Position numbers and translations under genes: made by a program
Notes under the pieces: generated by a model
Database searches by the model: none
What the model was told of the DNA's origin: nothing
The model's input: only the letters and a program-made list of their open reading frames with translations
Shown: piece after piece, positions 36,401 through 49,937 of the stretch
Layout of the letters: the number at the start of each line of letters is the position of its first letter
Numbering within the stretch: the stretch's first letter is position 1
Origin: Leuctra nigra
Lineage: Eukaryota > Arthropoda > Insecta > Plecoptera > Leuctridae
Assembly: GCA_934045905.1 (NCBI GenBank)
Contig: OW203762.1
Coordinates: 44,293,411-44,357,410, forward strand
Length of the DNA stretch: 64,000 nt
Direction: 5' to 3'

Positions 36401-38180
36401 AAAACAATGCGACAATGTTGACAATTTGGCTCGCGAATCAACATCTTGGCCGACTGACCATTGGCCAAGAGATTGAAATGATTGTTACTAATAAAATAGA
36501 AGAGGTCGTGGGAAGTGAGTAACGACTGGACAGTATTAACATAACTAGACTGCAATACAATACAATCTAAGAAGACAGTTTCTTAGATTGGATCTTCGTA
36601 TGGACCCAAGGCACAACACAGAAGCTCTTTTTGCTAACGATGCAGCTGGTAGAATAGTCAATTAGTGGTCCATCATACTATAAATTCAAATCTATCGCTA
36701 GAGTGATCTGAAACATAGTTGAACATGGTCCCGACTGCAGAATCTCCCACTCCAAATGTCGTGACAAATCTGTATATACACGCCCGCGTCAAATTCAACA
36801 GTCAGAGAGGCAAGTCGAGGTCCCGCAGAAGCGATGAGAGGAGACGACAGATCGGAAGTCAGATGGGCGACTGACTCACTCACGACAGAACCGAATAAAA
36901 AGCATCTTCGCGCCACACTGGCGTCGAGACGCTCTGCAGTTCGAGGAACTTCTCTCGATTCATTCCAACATGTTGCCCAACAGGAAAAAACATACAACAT
37001 TCCACCCACGCTTTTTGGCAACTTCGTTTAAATCATTTCGCAATGGTGACATTGTATATACAGAGGAGTCAGTAAAAAAATGTAGATTTCATTCATTTAA
37101 CACGCATGCCTGTGGTTGTGAATTCACATGTCAACCACCATATTGCTCCAAATAGTCAGTGTTTATTGTAGGTACCTACTCACTCATTTTGATGCAAAGA
37201 TTTCTTATCGAATAATTTCAAATCAATTCCATTTTAATCCATTATTATTCTATGAGAGATGATGACATTACATTGTAAAAAAATCCAGAGTTAATATTAA
37301 TGATGTTATAATTTGTGTCTTACATAATTATAATATTTTGAATAAATTGCTTCTGAGAATACACTGAATTCCTAGATGTGATACTTCACTTTCAGCTCAC
37401 ACACTAAGATATTACACAATTAATTAGCACAGAATCGAAGAGAATTTAAATTTTGTACATCATTCTTCATTGTTGCTGAGCAGTATCAAATCAGTGTCAT
37501 AATATTGCATATTATTATAATTGAAGTCGATTGGTTGCGGCCTTGCTTCAACATTATGTCTAATCTACTCGGCGACCCAGGCATTATCAAACATTTTGTC
37601 TGTTAGACAATCACTGGTTAAAAGACAGGCATGATGAGAATTACAATGTTTTCGTTAAATGTGTGACAACTTTGTGTTCATAAAGTTTAACACAAAATAG
37701 AAAATGTAAAGAACATTAAACTTCGGAAGGCAAATAATTTGAAAGTAAAAAAGTTCAGTTTCAATTTGAATTTCAATAAAAAAAAATCGAAATTTTCTGT
37801 CCCAAAATGTAATTACATTTTGAACAACTTGCCTAAATGCAACTTACCGAAAATTCCTTCTTTCCTTCGTTTGAGCTTCTCTGCAGATGCCAATTAGATT
37901 CACTTATAATCTAAACAACACACATCACTTTAAACGTTAATCTAAATGTCTCAACTGCCAACAACAACGTCTGAAGAATTTGATTACAAAACGCGAAAGT
38001 TTCTAATTTGCATAAAATTCGCCATTTACACTGTTCTTGGACAATTATTTTAAATCCATTCGAGTTCGAATAACACTGAGATTTAACACAACTTAACAAT
38101 ATTGTCTATTTAATGAAACATATACGACGCAATGGTGACAATAATAATACACGATTCAGTACACTAAAACGTAAGTTATC
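33439..38180. other. No gene recognised
   Basis: AT-rich with short unrecognised open frames. A TATATA followed about 27 nt later by CAGTC at 36773-36801 (plus) could be a promoter, but no downstream exon was identified. Confidence 0.3.
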
Positions 38181-38199
38181 GATATCAACAATCCACCTG

Positions 38200-38455
38200 T
38201 CACTGGCACATGTGCACGTGAGAAAGATCGCCACCCGACTGAGTAGAAGACAACACAACACAACACAAGCAAGAGAGCCAAGCAAGCACTTGGTGGAGGA
38301 GCCGTGATCGGCACGAGCCCTGGTGGCGTGCTCCCAAGCTCCCCACCCCGCCACTCATGCTGCGCTCTCATTGGCTGAGGCGACGCGACGGCCGTCGGGA
38401 CGCTTCCAAAACACCAGCCACTGCTCGCGCGGCTTCTTTCACGCGAGCGCTGATT
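38200..38455 (-). promoter_or_regulatory. CpG-rich, promoter-like patch, possibly for FGFR
   Basis: An isolated GC- and CpG-rich stretch. On the minus strand a CCAAT motif (about 38375) lies roughly 130 bp upstream of TCAGTC (38242-38237), which fits the arthropod initiator consensus TCAGT. It could supply the missing 5' exon of the minus-strand FGFR gene, 15.4 kb before the start-codon exon. There is no direct link, so this is a guess from composition and motif. Confidence 0.2.
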
Positions 38456-40130
38456 AGCTAAATATTATTGTTATGCTAGAAGATAGTAAAGCGACATAAT
38501 AAAATATATCTAGTCAGTAGACTAATGATCTTAAAAACTTCAAAATAGTCTTTAAACAGGAAAATGAATAAATCTGTGAAGAAAAGTCAGCTATTTAAAC
38601 AGGAAAAGTAAATTACGCTTTCTGATTAGTGTTAGTTTCCCAGATTACATTTTAAAAATGTACATGGTACAATCATAGATCTAATGAACAATAATGAGTT
38701 TTCATAATATCTTTGGTACAAATATTTGCAATACGTAATAATGCATTAATGAATGAATGAATTAAATAATTAATAATGGGTAACAAATTAAGGTAAGGTA
38801 AAGATTTTCTGTATTTTCTACTGTAGCAGAATGTGATTTTGGTGAATTTAACCAAAAACGTTTTAATTTATGATTTTTTAATGTTTCCGCTGGCCTGGGC
38901 CTCGTAACTATTTTTAAAAGCGTCTAAATGAATGTATTGTTGAGGACAGATGGAGAATGGGATGAAAAACGTCCTGTCCTGTGAATGGACTCAGTTCCCC
39001 TCAACAGGTCTTGAAAACAGCAAACAACATCCCATCTTATTTCTTGCTGACCGAATAGAAATAGAGCGCCTATTCGAATTGTCAGGTGTGTTTTTTTTAA
39101 GACTGGCAACGCCTCGGAAGAATATAAATATAGTCACCATCTCGGCAAGCCGCCATCTTTGACATCAACCAGCGACATCCATGCTTTATTACCAAATCAA
39201 CTCATGGGCAAATGAGCAAGAAATTAAGCAAACTTTAAGTACTCTTTTAATCACAGTTTTCTCTCAAGAAACGTAAATTTTAAAAATTCAACCTAAGAAA
39301 ACACTTCTGAAAACCTTCAGGACGACGGATGTGAAACTTGATAATTAAAAAGTTATTCTGACGTTACAATATTTGAACAGAACTGTTTTCAATTTAATGT
39401 AAGGTAAGTGGGAGATTGTATAACAAAAGTGTGATTAAAGTGTTTGATTTTGTCGCGACAAATCCTAACCGAGAATCGACAATTGACCATGAACGACAAA
39501 ACGGCCATGGCGCCGAAGAGCCAATAATTGTCAGTGCAGCGTAATAAAAGACTGAAATGACAATTTCCCGCTGCAGTAAAGTTGACTCGGTATGCAATGA
39601 GGTACGATATCCGGACATGCGTAGAGCGTGTGTCGGACACGACTTCCGGCGCAGCGCAGTGTCAACCAACTCCCATCCCACGAGCAGTCGGAAGACAGGA
39701 CGACGTCCTGAATATTAAGACAAAGCTCCAAACACAGACATGGAAATCATTTCTGTTGTGGGTGCATGTCATAACTATACAGGAACCAGAGTCGTCGTTG
39801 GGGTTTTCTCATGGATCAATCACATGCTTTGTTACAACACTCAAACAGTAATATTGTATCATCGATCAAACTATAGAGCCATTTACCATACGATATTACT
39901 ATACCCTCCTTGGTTAATGGTTACAGTCGTTTATACAAAATTAACAGTCGTTAATTCAATTATTATTTTCAAAATAAATAAACATCATTCATTGGTAATC
40001 GTGAATAAAGAATATAAAATAACACAATTTAAAGACTTTACATTCAAGTTTCAATTCTTTGAATGATTTTTTTTTAACAAAAACCTTCATCAGTCATTAT
40101 TTTAAAACTAAAAACAAGCAAGGATGTGAA
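38456..40130. other. No gene recognised
   Basis: AT-rich non-coding sequence with only short, unconvincing open frames. Confidence 0.35.
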
Positions 40131-40200
40131 ATTGACATAGGCTTCCTTAAAAAGATGTGAAAGATGTGTTGGCTGAGAGTCTGAAAACTCCATCATTCGA

Positions 40201-40275
40201 CATCCGAAACCTGAAGATGGCAAGGACCAGCTCTGCCGAAACGTCGTAAACGCCCCTTTTTAGGGCCAACACAAA
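40201..40275. repeat. Penelope/hammerhead-like motif
   Basis: Contains CTGAAGATGGCA, then TGCCGAAACGTCGTA (40211-40247). The CTGANGA and GAAA boxes with GGCA/TGCC pairing between them resemble the minimal hammerhead ribozymes in long repeats of Penelope-like elements. Stem I does not pair convincingly in a monomer and no reverse transcriptase is near. It could be an old fragment. Confidence 0.3.
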
Positions 40276-40340
40276 ACCATCAGGAGCTTCTACCGAGGAA
40301 AAGAAGATACTGAAGAAAGCTGTGTGTGAAAGCATGAATG

Positions 40341-43300
40341 AAAATACCTTATACTTATGCCCATAATATTATACATTATAACACCCACTGAATTAATGTG
40401 TGAAAGAATAGTTAGTTACAATTTGTATAAGCTCGAATAGAGTTTGAACCAAGATGCTGATAAATTTGAACAGTAATTTAAACAGGATTTGCTTTTTTTG
40501 TTGACGTGTAAGAGACACATCAAAATAATGTAATTGATCTATGTTCTTGTATTATCTAACAGTGCACATTTTAATAAACCATTTTAAAAATCATATCAAT
40601 CAGAAATATTTTTTTACCCAACGCAAATTTTATTAACTTTTTCCTGAAATCAATTGTTCTAAAAAAGTACTACAGATTGTGTGACGTTATAACATCATAC
40701 TGGTTCCATGTGAAATTACTGCTTGTACCTCTAACACTCTTTGGTCCTCACTTTTTTAATACTGTACACGCACGACTTTCGACTTTCATGTTGAATTGTC
40801 TGCAAAGACAAATGGCCACTGAAACGTTGTTCAAGTTTCAAATAAAAATAACTGAAATAAATTATCTGTAGTAGGTACAACAATTCATGACATTACAAAC
40901 ATGTTCCTGCAAAATATCGTTTGTCACAAAAATGCAAATCGACTTCGTTTGAAGATGTTGCTTACAAATCTTGCAAATCGTATAGAGGCCAGTTAGAAGT
41001 TGAGTTAATCATTACTCAGTCTTCGGCAAGAATCGTGCTAATGTCGCAAAACTCAAGAACAAATTTGTTTCAGAGTTGGCAGCAATAAGAAATAACCATG
41101 GAATATCTCATGTGTCCAAAAACTGAGCAGCAGAGCAGCCACGAAGCCATGTGTCGTTTCTCTCAAGTTGAGCATAAATAAATCAGATACAACCATAAAA
41201 CCATTGATTCGCAGAAACTAGCGGTTTGCCAAAATTCTATTACTAAAAATATCCCTGGAGCTGATAGTCGGTAGGGTTGTTAATTTCTTGTTGCCATGGT
41301 TATTGATGGATAACTATAAATCATCGGTGTATTGCAGGCCATGCAATGTAGTCAGATGATGGTCAATTAATCTCAAGTGACCTACCTTGTTCCTGATACA
41401 AGATAATGGCGGTATAAAAGTTACCCTCAAACGAAACAAAAAAGAAAAACTTTAAATTACGCAATTAGCACTCACGTTTCCTTATACTGTCAGTCATCTC
41501 TTCTAGCTTTAGCCACATCTCAGATCATCCACAACATGATTCATGTCATCAAATGTTTAGGGACACAAGTTTATATAATTCTGTCCTCTTAATTAAAGTT
41601 CCAAAAGTCTCAATTAAATTAGCAAATTTGGGCTATTCATCCAATAGTGTCTTTCGAAATCATGTTATTCAATGAAAGTTTTTTTGGTCTTAATTTATAA
41701 AACCTGGGCTATTATTATTCTCAACGAGTCTTCAAATTAGATTAGAACCAATAATCGCCAAGACATTTTCCAGCACATTCCAGCAATGTTGCCCAATTTC
41801 ATGCTCGCAAATCTCACAAATTATCTCATTCCTTGTCAACTTAGTTCAGGTGTTCGCGTCATAAGTGTAATCCATGTGACTTTTATCCGCTCGTAGCTCG
41901 TAGCTCCAGGTAGATGGTTGGATCTTCCACATGCACTGGGCCGATTAAAACCACAGGAATTTCATCGCACCGAAATCGAAACCGTGCCGTTAATCTTCCC
42001 GCCATATTAAAGTAGCTGACAAGGTGTAATAATTCTTAATATTAAATTAATAAGCTGCCTATAGGAAGATGCTTTATAGAGCCTGCTTATTAAACATCGA
42101 CCTAATTCTTCGCTTGGTCGTGAGTGGAATGGAATGAAATTAATAATAATTACTTATTATTCCTTCTGTTTTCCGTAATGTACAGTTTTTTATATTTAGT
42201 TTCTGTTTTACCATAATTCTATAAATCTCAAAAAAAATTGTTTACAATAATATATAAGAAAAAATTATATTTTAGGAGTAGATTGTCAAAACTCCATAGC
42301 AGTGAATTTGAATGCACCCAGCGTGATTTCTATGTTTTCGAACATCTTCTCTAGAACTTCCGGTATGCCTTGGTTTTGAATTGCACATCCACACATATCT
42401 CTCTCACATCGCATCATTTCACTTCTCTTTTGTGGAAGCCATTAGTAACACGTGCCGATGCCTGCAGTCTAGCATTTCATTGCATCTTTCTTCTCTCTTG
42501 CGTGATATCCCAGTAAACACAAGACTATTATGATGTTTCGTCTTTTTGCACAAGTCGCAGCTGGTGATGGGCGGAAAAAGGTGGAAAACGCATTTCCTCC
42601 CCCGCGCACGCGCATCTCGTGCAGGAGATCACGTGATGACAGACTAATGTTCTCCATCATCCTGATTGTCACGACTGTCATTTGTTGAATAAAACACACA
42701 CACATTTGTTAAATTCACTTCAAAGCACTTTTATTTTGTTTAAAAAGGAAACTAAATTAACCCGAATTTTATTTCAATCTTCAAACCACTACCCATGAAA
42801 ATTAAATCATTCAATTCCCCTACATTCTAAGGATCGTCTAAAAATACTAATAATAGTGAGTTCCATAACAATGGAAAATGTTTGATTTTGGAAATCCGAC
42901 AAATTTTCTTGGAGTAAAAACTGCACGTATTTTACTGGTAAGTTTATAATATTTGTAAATTTATATCAAACTGCTTGACATAATGTGTATTATTTGAACT
43001 GAATGACAATAACATTATCAGCTCATCTTGCAACTGAGTAAGTGCCAACTAGGAAAGACATAGTAACAACAATCATAGATTGCTGGCGCCTGAGCAGAGA
43101 ATATAATGCATTTATCGTTCACAACACTTTCATGTAAACATTACGACAATGTCTGCAAGTGCTGCATCAAGAACGAACAACGAGCAATCCCACTCTGTTT
43201 TACGTCTTCGCATTTGGCATGGAGCTGTGTAAACAGAAAACACTATCATGTTCAATGTGTTTCGCCCCGCGCATGCGTCTACGAGAACCGACATGCCAGA

Positions 43301-46025
43301 AGCTACTTTCATGATTATGTTCAATTTGACGTTTGATGGATGCCTGACTTATAAATAGTATTTACTAATAGCCGTGCCATGAACAATTCTAGAAATCAAG
43401 TATTGAGACATGTGCCAGATTGATTGTTTTTGTAAGGAGAACACGAAGTCTCCGGTTGTAAAAAGCTCGGCGTAAGCGGTAAGCTGTGCGAACACTTCGA
43501 AACCTACCAGGTTACAGGTGGAATTACTTTTCAAAAAGTGTACGTTCTAAACGCCTCGTAAACACAGATTGTAATTTAAAATAGGTGAGATTGTATAGAG
43601 CTTTGTTATAGAAATGTTTGTTTTAGAGCCTAAATATCAACACGACGTAAAAATAAACACTATAGAGCCATCATGTTTATGCACATCCTCGTGCACATCT
43701 CCATGATCATACCAAAGAATATACTATTCATGATTATTTTAGAAATATAATAATGACAAAGTTATATCTCATATCAATATCAAGAAGTAAGTAACGGTGC
43801 CGCATATTTAGGTACTAATATATCTTCCAAAATGGCTAACAAAATGAATCCGGGTGATTTCCGAAAGAGGGTGAATATCTCTTGCTTGGTCCAAATCCAG
43901 TTATTTTTAATATGCCACTTGTTTTCACGCCCCTATACCTATCACAATTTTAAACATCCACTAATTATATTGATTATCTGCACTTAAAAACATTTATTAT
44001 ATTCTCATGAGCTCTGTATTATAATGTAGATCAGGAGAGATGTTTGGTAATGCATAGGTTGAGCTTGAGTCTAGCTGTATGCAAATGAGACGCCCCGCTT
44101 GGCTCTTGTTCTGGAGCTCATGCAGCTTCACGATCACAACTAAAACGATCATGAATAATAACCACACCGTATAGCTAATTACTTGTGTGCTTTAGCTACG
44201 ACTGCTCGGTGTGAACTGAATATTTATAGATTAATATATGGAATCATAACACTAGTTATGAGTTAGAAACGCTTGATGGTATTCCAAAATTAAATAATAT
44301 CCATCAAATCGACGTTTTAATGGCTAAACCCTCTCTGTCCGGCGATGTAATGTTCTTATACCATGGGCTTACCTCACCTGTTTTAAAATTAGGTTATACT
44401 ATGTACCTATCTAACACGCGACGCGAGAGAGATGTAAACCCAAAGTCAATGGTTACAAATCAGAGTTTTAAACGAAGCAGGTACTTTTTGTATCGTCACC
44501 ACATGGCTTCACTTGGAGGAAAAGTCCAAAAGTAATGAATATTATCCAACTGAGCTATGATTTGTAGTAGGTATGTTCATCGGTAAGGCCTGTGTCGGCA
44601 TATACGATAGCTGATAGATGAGGAGACAGTTTTTAGTTAATGTTTTCTACACGCGCTAAGGGATTTGCAAGTCCATTGTTTTGGTGGAGTGTAGTTTCAC
44701 ATTCAAATCAACCTGCTTCTGTAAGCAAGATAGTATCGATATATCACCACATTATAAATACTAATGGTAGAAGTAACATCTCTGAGACACCGTCCGGTTC
44801 ACACATCATAGAACCGCAAGACAGCGATGTCAATGAAGTGTGTTTTACCTTTGCGTTACCGTGAGCTTTGTGAACCTGCCCTTGACTCGAGTGAGAATCA
44901 CCGCCCTTGTTTAGCATGCGGGTCAATGCGGGGGAGTCGGCGCGTCTTCGGCAGTGTCGTATGAATGTAAGATTAGCATGCTCAAGGACCGACCAACGCC
45001 TGTGCCAGCACCACCCTTCTGTTGTTATTCACCAGGCGTGCGGGATGCTGCTATGGAGCCGATGGCGGCAGCTTGCAGACTGCAAGAGCTTTGGTTCAGT
45101 GTGTAGATTCAGTAGCTTTCAACCGACAATGATTTTCAAATCTCTCGACGTCACTCCACTCGACAGCATCATGCTAGTCTCAGGAAACTTATTTCACACT
45201 TTTTTTGAAGACTTTTTTTAAATTGATTGGACGCATCACTGATGCATGTGTCCCAATTATGCTACTTTTCCAGTTCATGAAATGCTTAATATGCATTTTA
45301 GGTGTTGTAACGCAAGTTCGCGAAGTTAAAATGTATAGTTGATGTAGGTATAATTGGTGTTTCGAAAGAATAATAGAGTGCAAAAGTACATTGTCATACG
45401 TAGCAGAATAAAAATAAATTGAACGAGACTAAGACTATAAAGAATTATTAAAATCATGTTTCCTACTTAAAATTAGTATTATAAATAAAATATCCTTTCC
45501 AATACAAGGGAATTTAAATGGTATACTAATACTTTAGTCTTTCATAGTCTAAAGATACGGTTCTGTCCCAAAAATATTTGTAACCTCCCCTAGAATGAAC
45601 ACGAATGGCAATGGTGTAAGTTACATAATATGTTAAACTTACAATCTAAACATTTTTATAAAAGATACGTTTTTTCTGTATAAATGTAACAGTAAATTTT
45701 GATTTCAAACAGTTTCTCTCAATGTGAAAAGACATGTAGCGCTTTTCAGTCACTGACCTCCACAAACTTGGGGTAACACAAAACGCACGTGTACATAGTA
45801 CTGTAGTGTGCCGGAAGGGGCGTGATTGTACCTTATTCATGGGGTGACGCAAATCTAGAGTTTCAACGCAAAATAGGTATTCTCTATTCAAATGCTAGAA
45901 AAACAACAGATATTCAATAGCCAAACAAAGCAAAGAAATGAGGTGGGGTGAAGAAACATTTCGTCGAACTGAAATTTGCTCATTTGGTTGGTGTTCGCGT
46001 AAAAAAGAAAGCGAGATGGGTGTAA
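40341..46025. other. No gene recognised
   Basis: AT-rich; none of the open frames has a recognisable domain or splice context. Confidence 0.35.
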
Positions 46026-46208
46026 AGCCCCATTTACACGGTGCAATTTCTTGAACAACTTCTGTGTCACATTCCCATTTTTCATACAATTTTGTATTTA
46101 CACGGTGCAACTTTCGGTCACAGAAAAACATGTTCTAATTTCCATTTAAGAAATGTGACACACAAGTGTGGGACAGAAGTTGTACAAGAAGTTGCTCCGT
46201 GTAAATTG
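46026..46208. mobile_element. Fold-back MITE
   Basis: The left arm CATTTACACGGTGCAATTTC with TTGAACAACTTCTGTGTCACA is inverted in the right arm TGTGACACACAAG, ACAGAAGTTGTACAAGAAGT, TGCTCCGTGTAAATTG. The TTTACACGG motif occurs once more internally near 46099. Confidence 0.65.
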
Positions 46209-48286
46209 AATATAGTCCATAATATTTTCTAACGTTGTAAATGTTGCCCCTGACGAATGAAAAAGATGTCACCGGACCGCACTGTTGATATGGAACTTTA
46301 GAAGCGCCGCTTTTTGTTGTAATACTCCGAACAATGAACTATGGGCGAAGTTCTAATTTAAAATGTTATGGTATAATTAGCTTCTATTCACGGTTGTTTG
46401 TCGTATTTCTATTGTATTACCTACGCAGATACAAAGAAAGATGTCCCGTTTTTCCAAGTCGTATAAATTGCATAGATTTCCGTAACCAAACACGGTCCCG
46501 AAAAGAGCGATGACATTTGAAGACAGCACCCACTGCTAGCCTTGAGCTCTCTCAAGACCTCATTCCACAACCCTGCGGATATTCGAGGAGCAATTTTTCG
46601 CAATTTGAGTTCACCTTGGCAAAGGGAGGGAGCAAATCGAAGGGGTTGAACTGATACCTTCATCAATCCCTTACGACCTGAACCTGTCAATATCAGACAT
46701 AAACGCTTAAAAGTTCTATGGAATTCGACACCGACAACGAGGATGGACGGTACGAAAGGATGCAATACCTAAAGAGTGCTTTCAACAACATATTTCTCTA
46801 TAATATTAGGGGTGAAAAACGGATTCTGAGCGTTATAATCGTCGTACAATGGAACTAAAGGTTCGGAAATCTGGCACAATAGGTGATAGGTGTTATCAAG
46901 AACAAACCACTTAGCCCACAAAGATGGTTTGCGACAGCCGCGTCATGGGTTTTGGCCTCTGGGATAATAAGCTTGAGATTCGTTGTCGGTCTTGTCGGCT
47001 TACCTCTCAGAGAGCTGGAGCGAGCTGGAGCTGTCGGATGCTGCGACCCCTGCAGTGACGGCCAGCTCTGCTTCATGTCAGAATCTCGTGGCAGATATCA
47101 TTCACATTTTCAAGTGTTAGGTATGAGTACTGGCAATGCTGAACAATCATCTCATCACCCACTGTACGCAATGCTCACGATTTAAGAACGATTAAATTCT
47201 CTATATTTTTGTTCTGTAAATTAAAAAATTTAACTTCTTGGGGACAGTTTTTCAACCTTATGCTGAATTTTAAACGTTTGATTAGGACTTACCATGGCAT
47301 ACGTACTGGTTGGTTTTATAGCTGGGTATTGAAAAAATTGTCCCTTAGAGTAAAACAGTGATCAAAATATAGTGATGAATTCTCTATAACTGTAGGTATA
47401 AAATTCTCCACTGATCTCTAACATGCATTTCATTTTTCTGATTGGATGGTTGGGGACATATTCATATACCTTTTCGATGCAGGTTTTATTCATGGTTTAC
47501 TTTGTAAAAAAATTGCAAAACCACGATATCTCCACTTCGTAGGCTAGGAGAAGAACAGGAAAACCACCTGCCTGCAATCCTTTTCTGTTGTGTTTGGAAG
47601 ATTGAGAAATAGAAACAATATATAATTAGGTACAAACCTTACTCATAACAATGATTTTTTTTTTTAAATCCAGCCTGGTTTTTCAAGTTCACTTCAATTC
47701 AATTCAACTTTATTTGCATTGGTGCAAACGGCGATATTCAACATTGTAGTATCAGAACTCATAAATTAATCTATCTACCTACTACCTATCTACCTACCTA
47801 TCTAATCTATCTATCTATCTATCTATTAATCTATCGATCATAAAATTAAAAAAGACTTATGTTAAGTGTTTCCATAGGTTGTGTTTAAACCTACGAGATG
47901 TATTCACACATTTATAGGTGAGTTTCACAATGGCGAGCGTCAAGGCTTAATCAATTGATCACACAACTTATAAGTTGTAAGTACAATCAGTGGAGTAAGA
48001 GGATTTTCTGTGAACTCTGCTCTACTAGATGATTGCTGTGGCTATCATCACAGATTATTATTTCAAGGGTCGAGTTATCCAAGACGCTGTGATGCCAATC
48101 ACGTCCCAATTAATGAAGTTTAGTCACGCCTCTGGGACCTGCCATCGCAACGCACAGTAGCCATCTTGAACAGAACAGTCACGTGACTCTCATGCCAAAG
48201 CTCCACGTCAAATAACTATTATATTATGAGTTACTTCCTTTACGGGCTTTGGTAAACGCCTTTGCTTGTATACAGTAACCTTACCA
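46209..48286. other. No gene; ATCT microsatellite
   Basis: Non-coding. A CTAC/CTAT/ATCT tetranucleotide repeat lies at about 47772-47834, preceded by an AATTCAATTCAACTTTATTT stretch that looks repeat-derived. Confidence 0.5.
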
Positions 48287-48410
48287 GGGCCCTTATTCTA
48301 ACGAAAACGAAATCATTCCGGTCTGGAATCATTTCAGATCAATGTTGTCGTTCTAGCCCTGAAATGATACCAGGCCGGAATGATTTCGTTTTCGTTATAG
48401 AATAGACCCC
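48287..48410. mobile_element. Fold-back MITE, copy A
   Basis: Ends GGGCCCTTATTCTA / TAGAATAGACCCC with inner arms ACGAAAACGAAATCATT and AATGATTTCGTTTTCGT. It is the same family as copy B at 48486-48616. Confidence 0.75.
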
Positions 48411-48413
48411 CAA

Positions 48414-48483
48414 GGTACTTATTCTACATCTCATTTAATGAAGGCGGCCGCGACGAGATCAAAAAATATATAGAATAGGTACC
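48414..48483. repeat. Small inverted repeat between the two MITE copies
   Basis: GGTACTTATTCTA at the left and TAGAATAGGTACC at the right enclose a 44-bp centre containing GCGGCCGCG. It exactly fills the gap between copies A and B. Confidence 0.55.
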
Positions 48484-48485
48484 CA

Positions 48486-48616
48486 GGGCCCTTATTCTAT
48501 AACGGGAACGAAATCAATTCGGTCTGAAAGAAATCATCTCAGATCAATGTTATCCTTATGGCCGCGAAATTAATTCAGACCGAAATGATTTCGTTTTCGT
48601 TTTAGAATAAGGGGCC
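48486..48616. mobile_element. Fold-back MITE, copy B
   Basis: Ends GGGCCCTTATTCTATAACG / CGTTTTAGAATAAGGGGCC, with inner arms matching copy A (ACGAAATCA, TCAGATCAATGTT). The central parts of A and B differ by substitutions, so they are separate old insertions or an old duplication. Confidence 0.75.
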
Positions 48617-48789
48617 AGCCATAGTGGCAGAAATAAAAATCGATGAAGTAGGTCATTATATATGTAGAGAATTTCAATGACTTTTACAAAAATTACTTGA
48701 ATTTGCTTGTAATGCTGGAAATGGACTAGTTAACCCATTATCGGATTGTTGTCCCGATATGTTAAAAGTTGTACGAATAAATTTAAAAA

Positions 48790-49160
48790 GGAGGGATATC
48801 CCTTCCCCAAACACACCGTGTAAAAATACCAGCCAAGCCTGTACAAGTAAAAAAAATCTAAAAATTCAGCACTGAAAAGTAGTGATAACATAAAAAATGG
48901 CCACGTCAAAACTTGGATATAAATATCCAAAAAATACTTGGCGTATCATCGCTTTTTAGAGCATTATAGGCCTTGATCATTAAATACAGGTATTACATTA
49001 GGCAAGTATATTTGGATTTTTAAATAAAGTTTTGACCCGGCCCATTTTTTGATATCTCTCCTTTCCAGTGCTGAAGTTTGAGTTTCTTTTTAATTTATTT
49101 TTTAGTTGAAGAGACTTGGCTGGCATTTTACACGGAGTGTTATTTTTACGGGGATATACT
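48790..49160. mobile_element. Degenerate fold-back MITE
   Basis: The left arm includes CCGTGTAAAAATACCAGCCA, TTCAGCACTG, CGTCAAAACTT. The right arm carries the complements, ending TGGCTGGCATTTTACACGG and GGGGATAT. About 365 bp in total; arm identity is moderate. Confidence 0.6.
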
Positions 49161-49858
49161 GACCGATGACGAGTGCTCCATGGCACAACAACAGTCGCAG
49201 TAATTTATTTTCTATATTATCTAACAATGACCGGATACAACATTAGTTGTATATTCCAATGTCGTCTTCATCTGTCTGATGTTCTTCTCATGAGATGAGA
49301 GGATCTACCAGAAGTCGGGAAATATTTCGCTGAAGTTCCCACCAGTTTAGTAGAAGTCCTCACTTGGCGGTGTTATAGTAGAGTACTCAGTACTCACACG
49401 GGGCAAACGATCTGAAGAGTTCTTCACAGAATTTTAATTAGATTTCACTGAAAGTATGTGATTTACGTGAGTAGTAAATACAAATTAGCAATAAATAAAC
49501 AATATGGTTTCTGAAGCAATTGCATTGTATTGTATTGTATTGTATCGCGGTAGCAAAATTTGTTCAACAAAACACACATTTCGTAAAATTTATAAAAATG
49601 TTATCTTAAATTATGGCAATTATGATGAAACTATTTCTAGAATAATTTACTGCAAGTACATTTTGTTCGTCACATTAGACAGGGTTGTGTTGCGATAACA
49701 TTATCAGCGAGCGACAATGAGGTGCGAAGCAGTGTCTTGATGATGAGAATGGTGGTTTGATTGAATAATCACGTAACACTCCGCAACGAACTTTATAACT
49801 CTTCCCACTGTATATGGAGGACACCAACAGAAGATACCACGTCAAGAATATCAAATCA

Positions 49859-49861
<3 letters not shown>

Positions 49862-49933
<72 letters not shown>
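49862..49933. repeat. CT/AG dinucleotide microsatellite
   Basis: 36 uninterrupted CT units. The RE/LS open frames across it are repeat artefacts. Confidence 0.98.

Positions 49934-49934
<1 letters not shown>

Positions 49935-49937
<3 letters not shown>

Noticed and set aside
36773..37031. Plus-strand gene with TATA/initiator and 65-residue frame
   Set aside because: Motif spacing is only approximate and the peptide resembles nothing known.
46421..46765. 114-residue minus-strand open frame
   Set aside because: No recognisable domain, codon use like its surroundings, no splice context.
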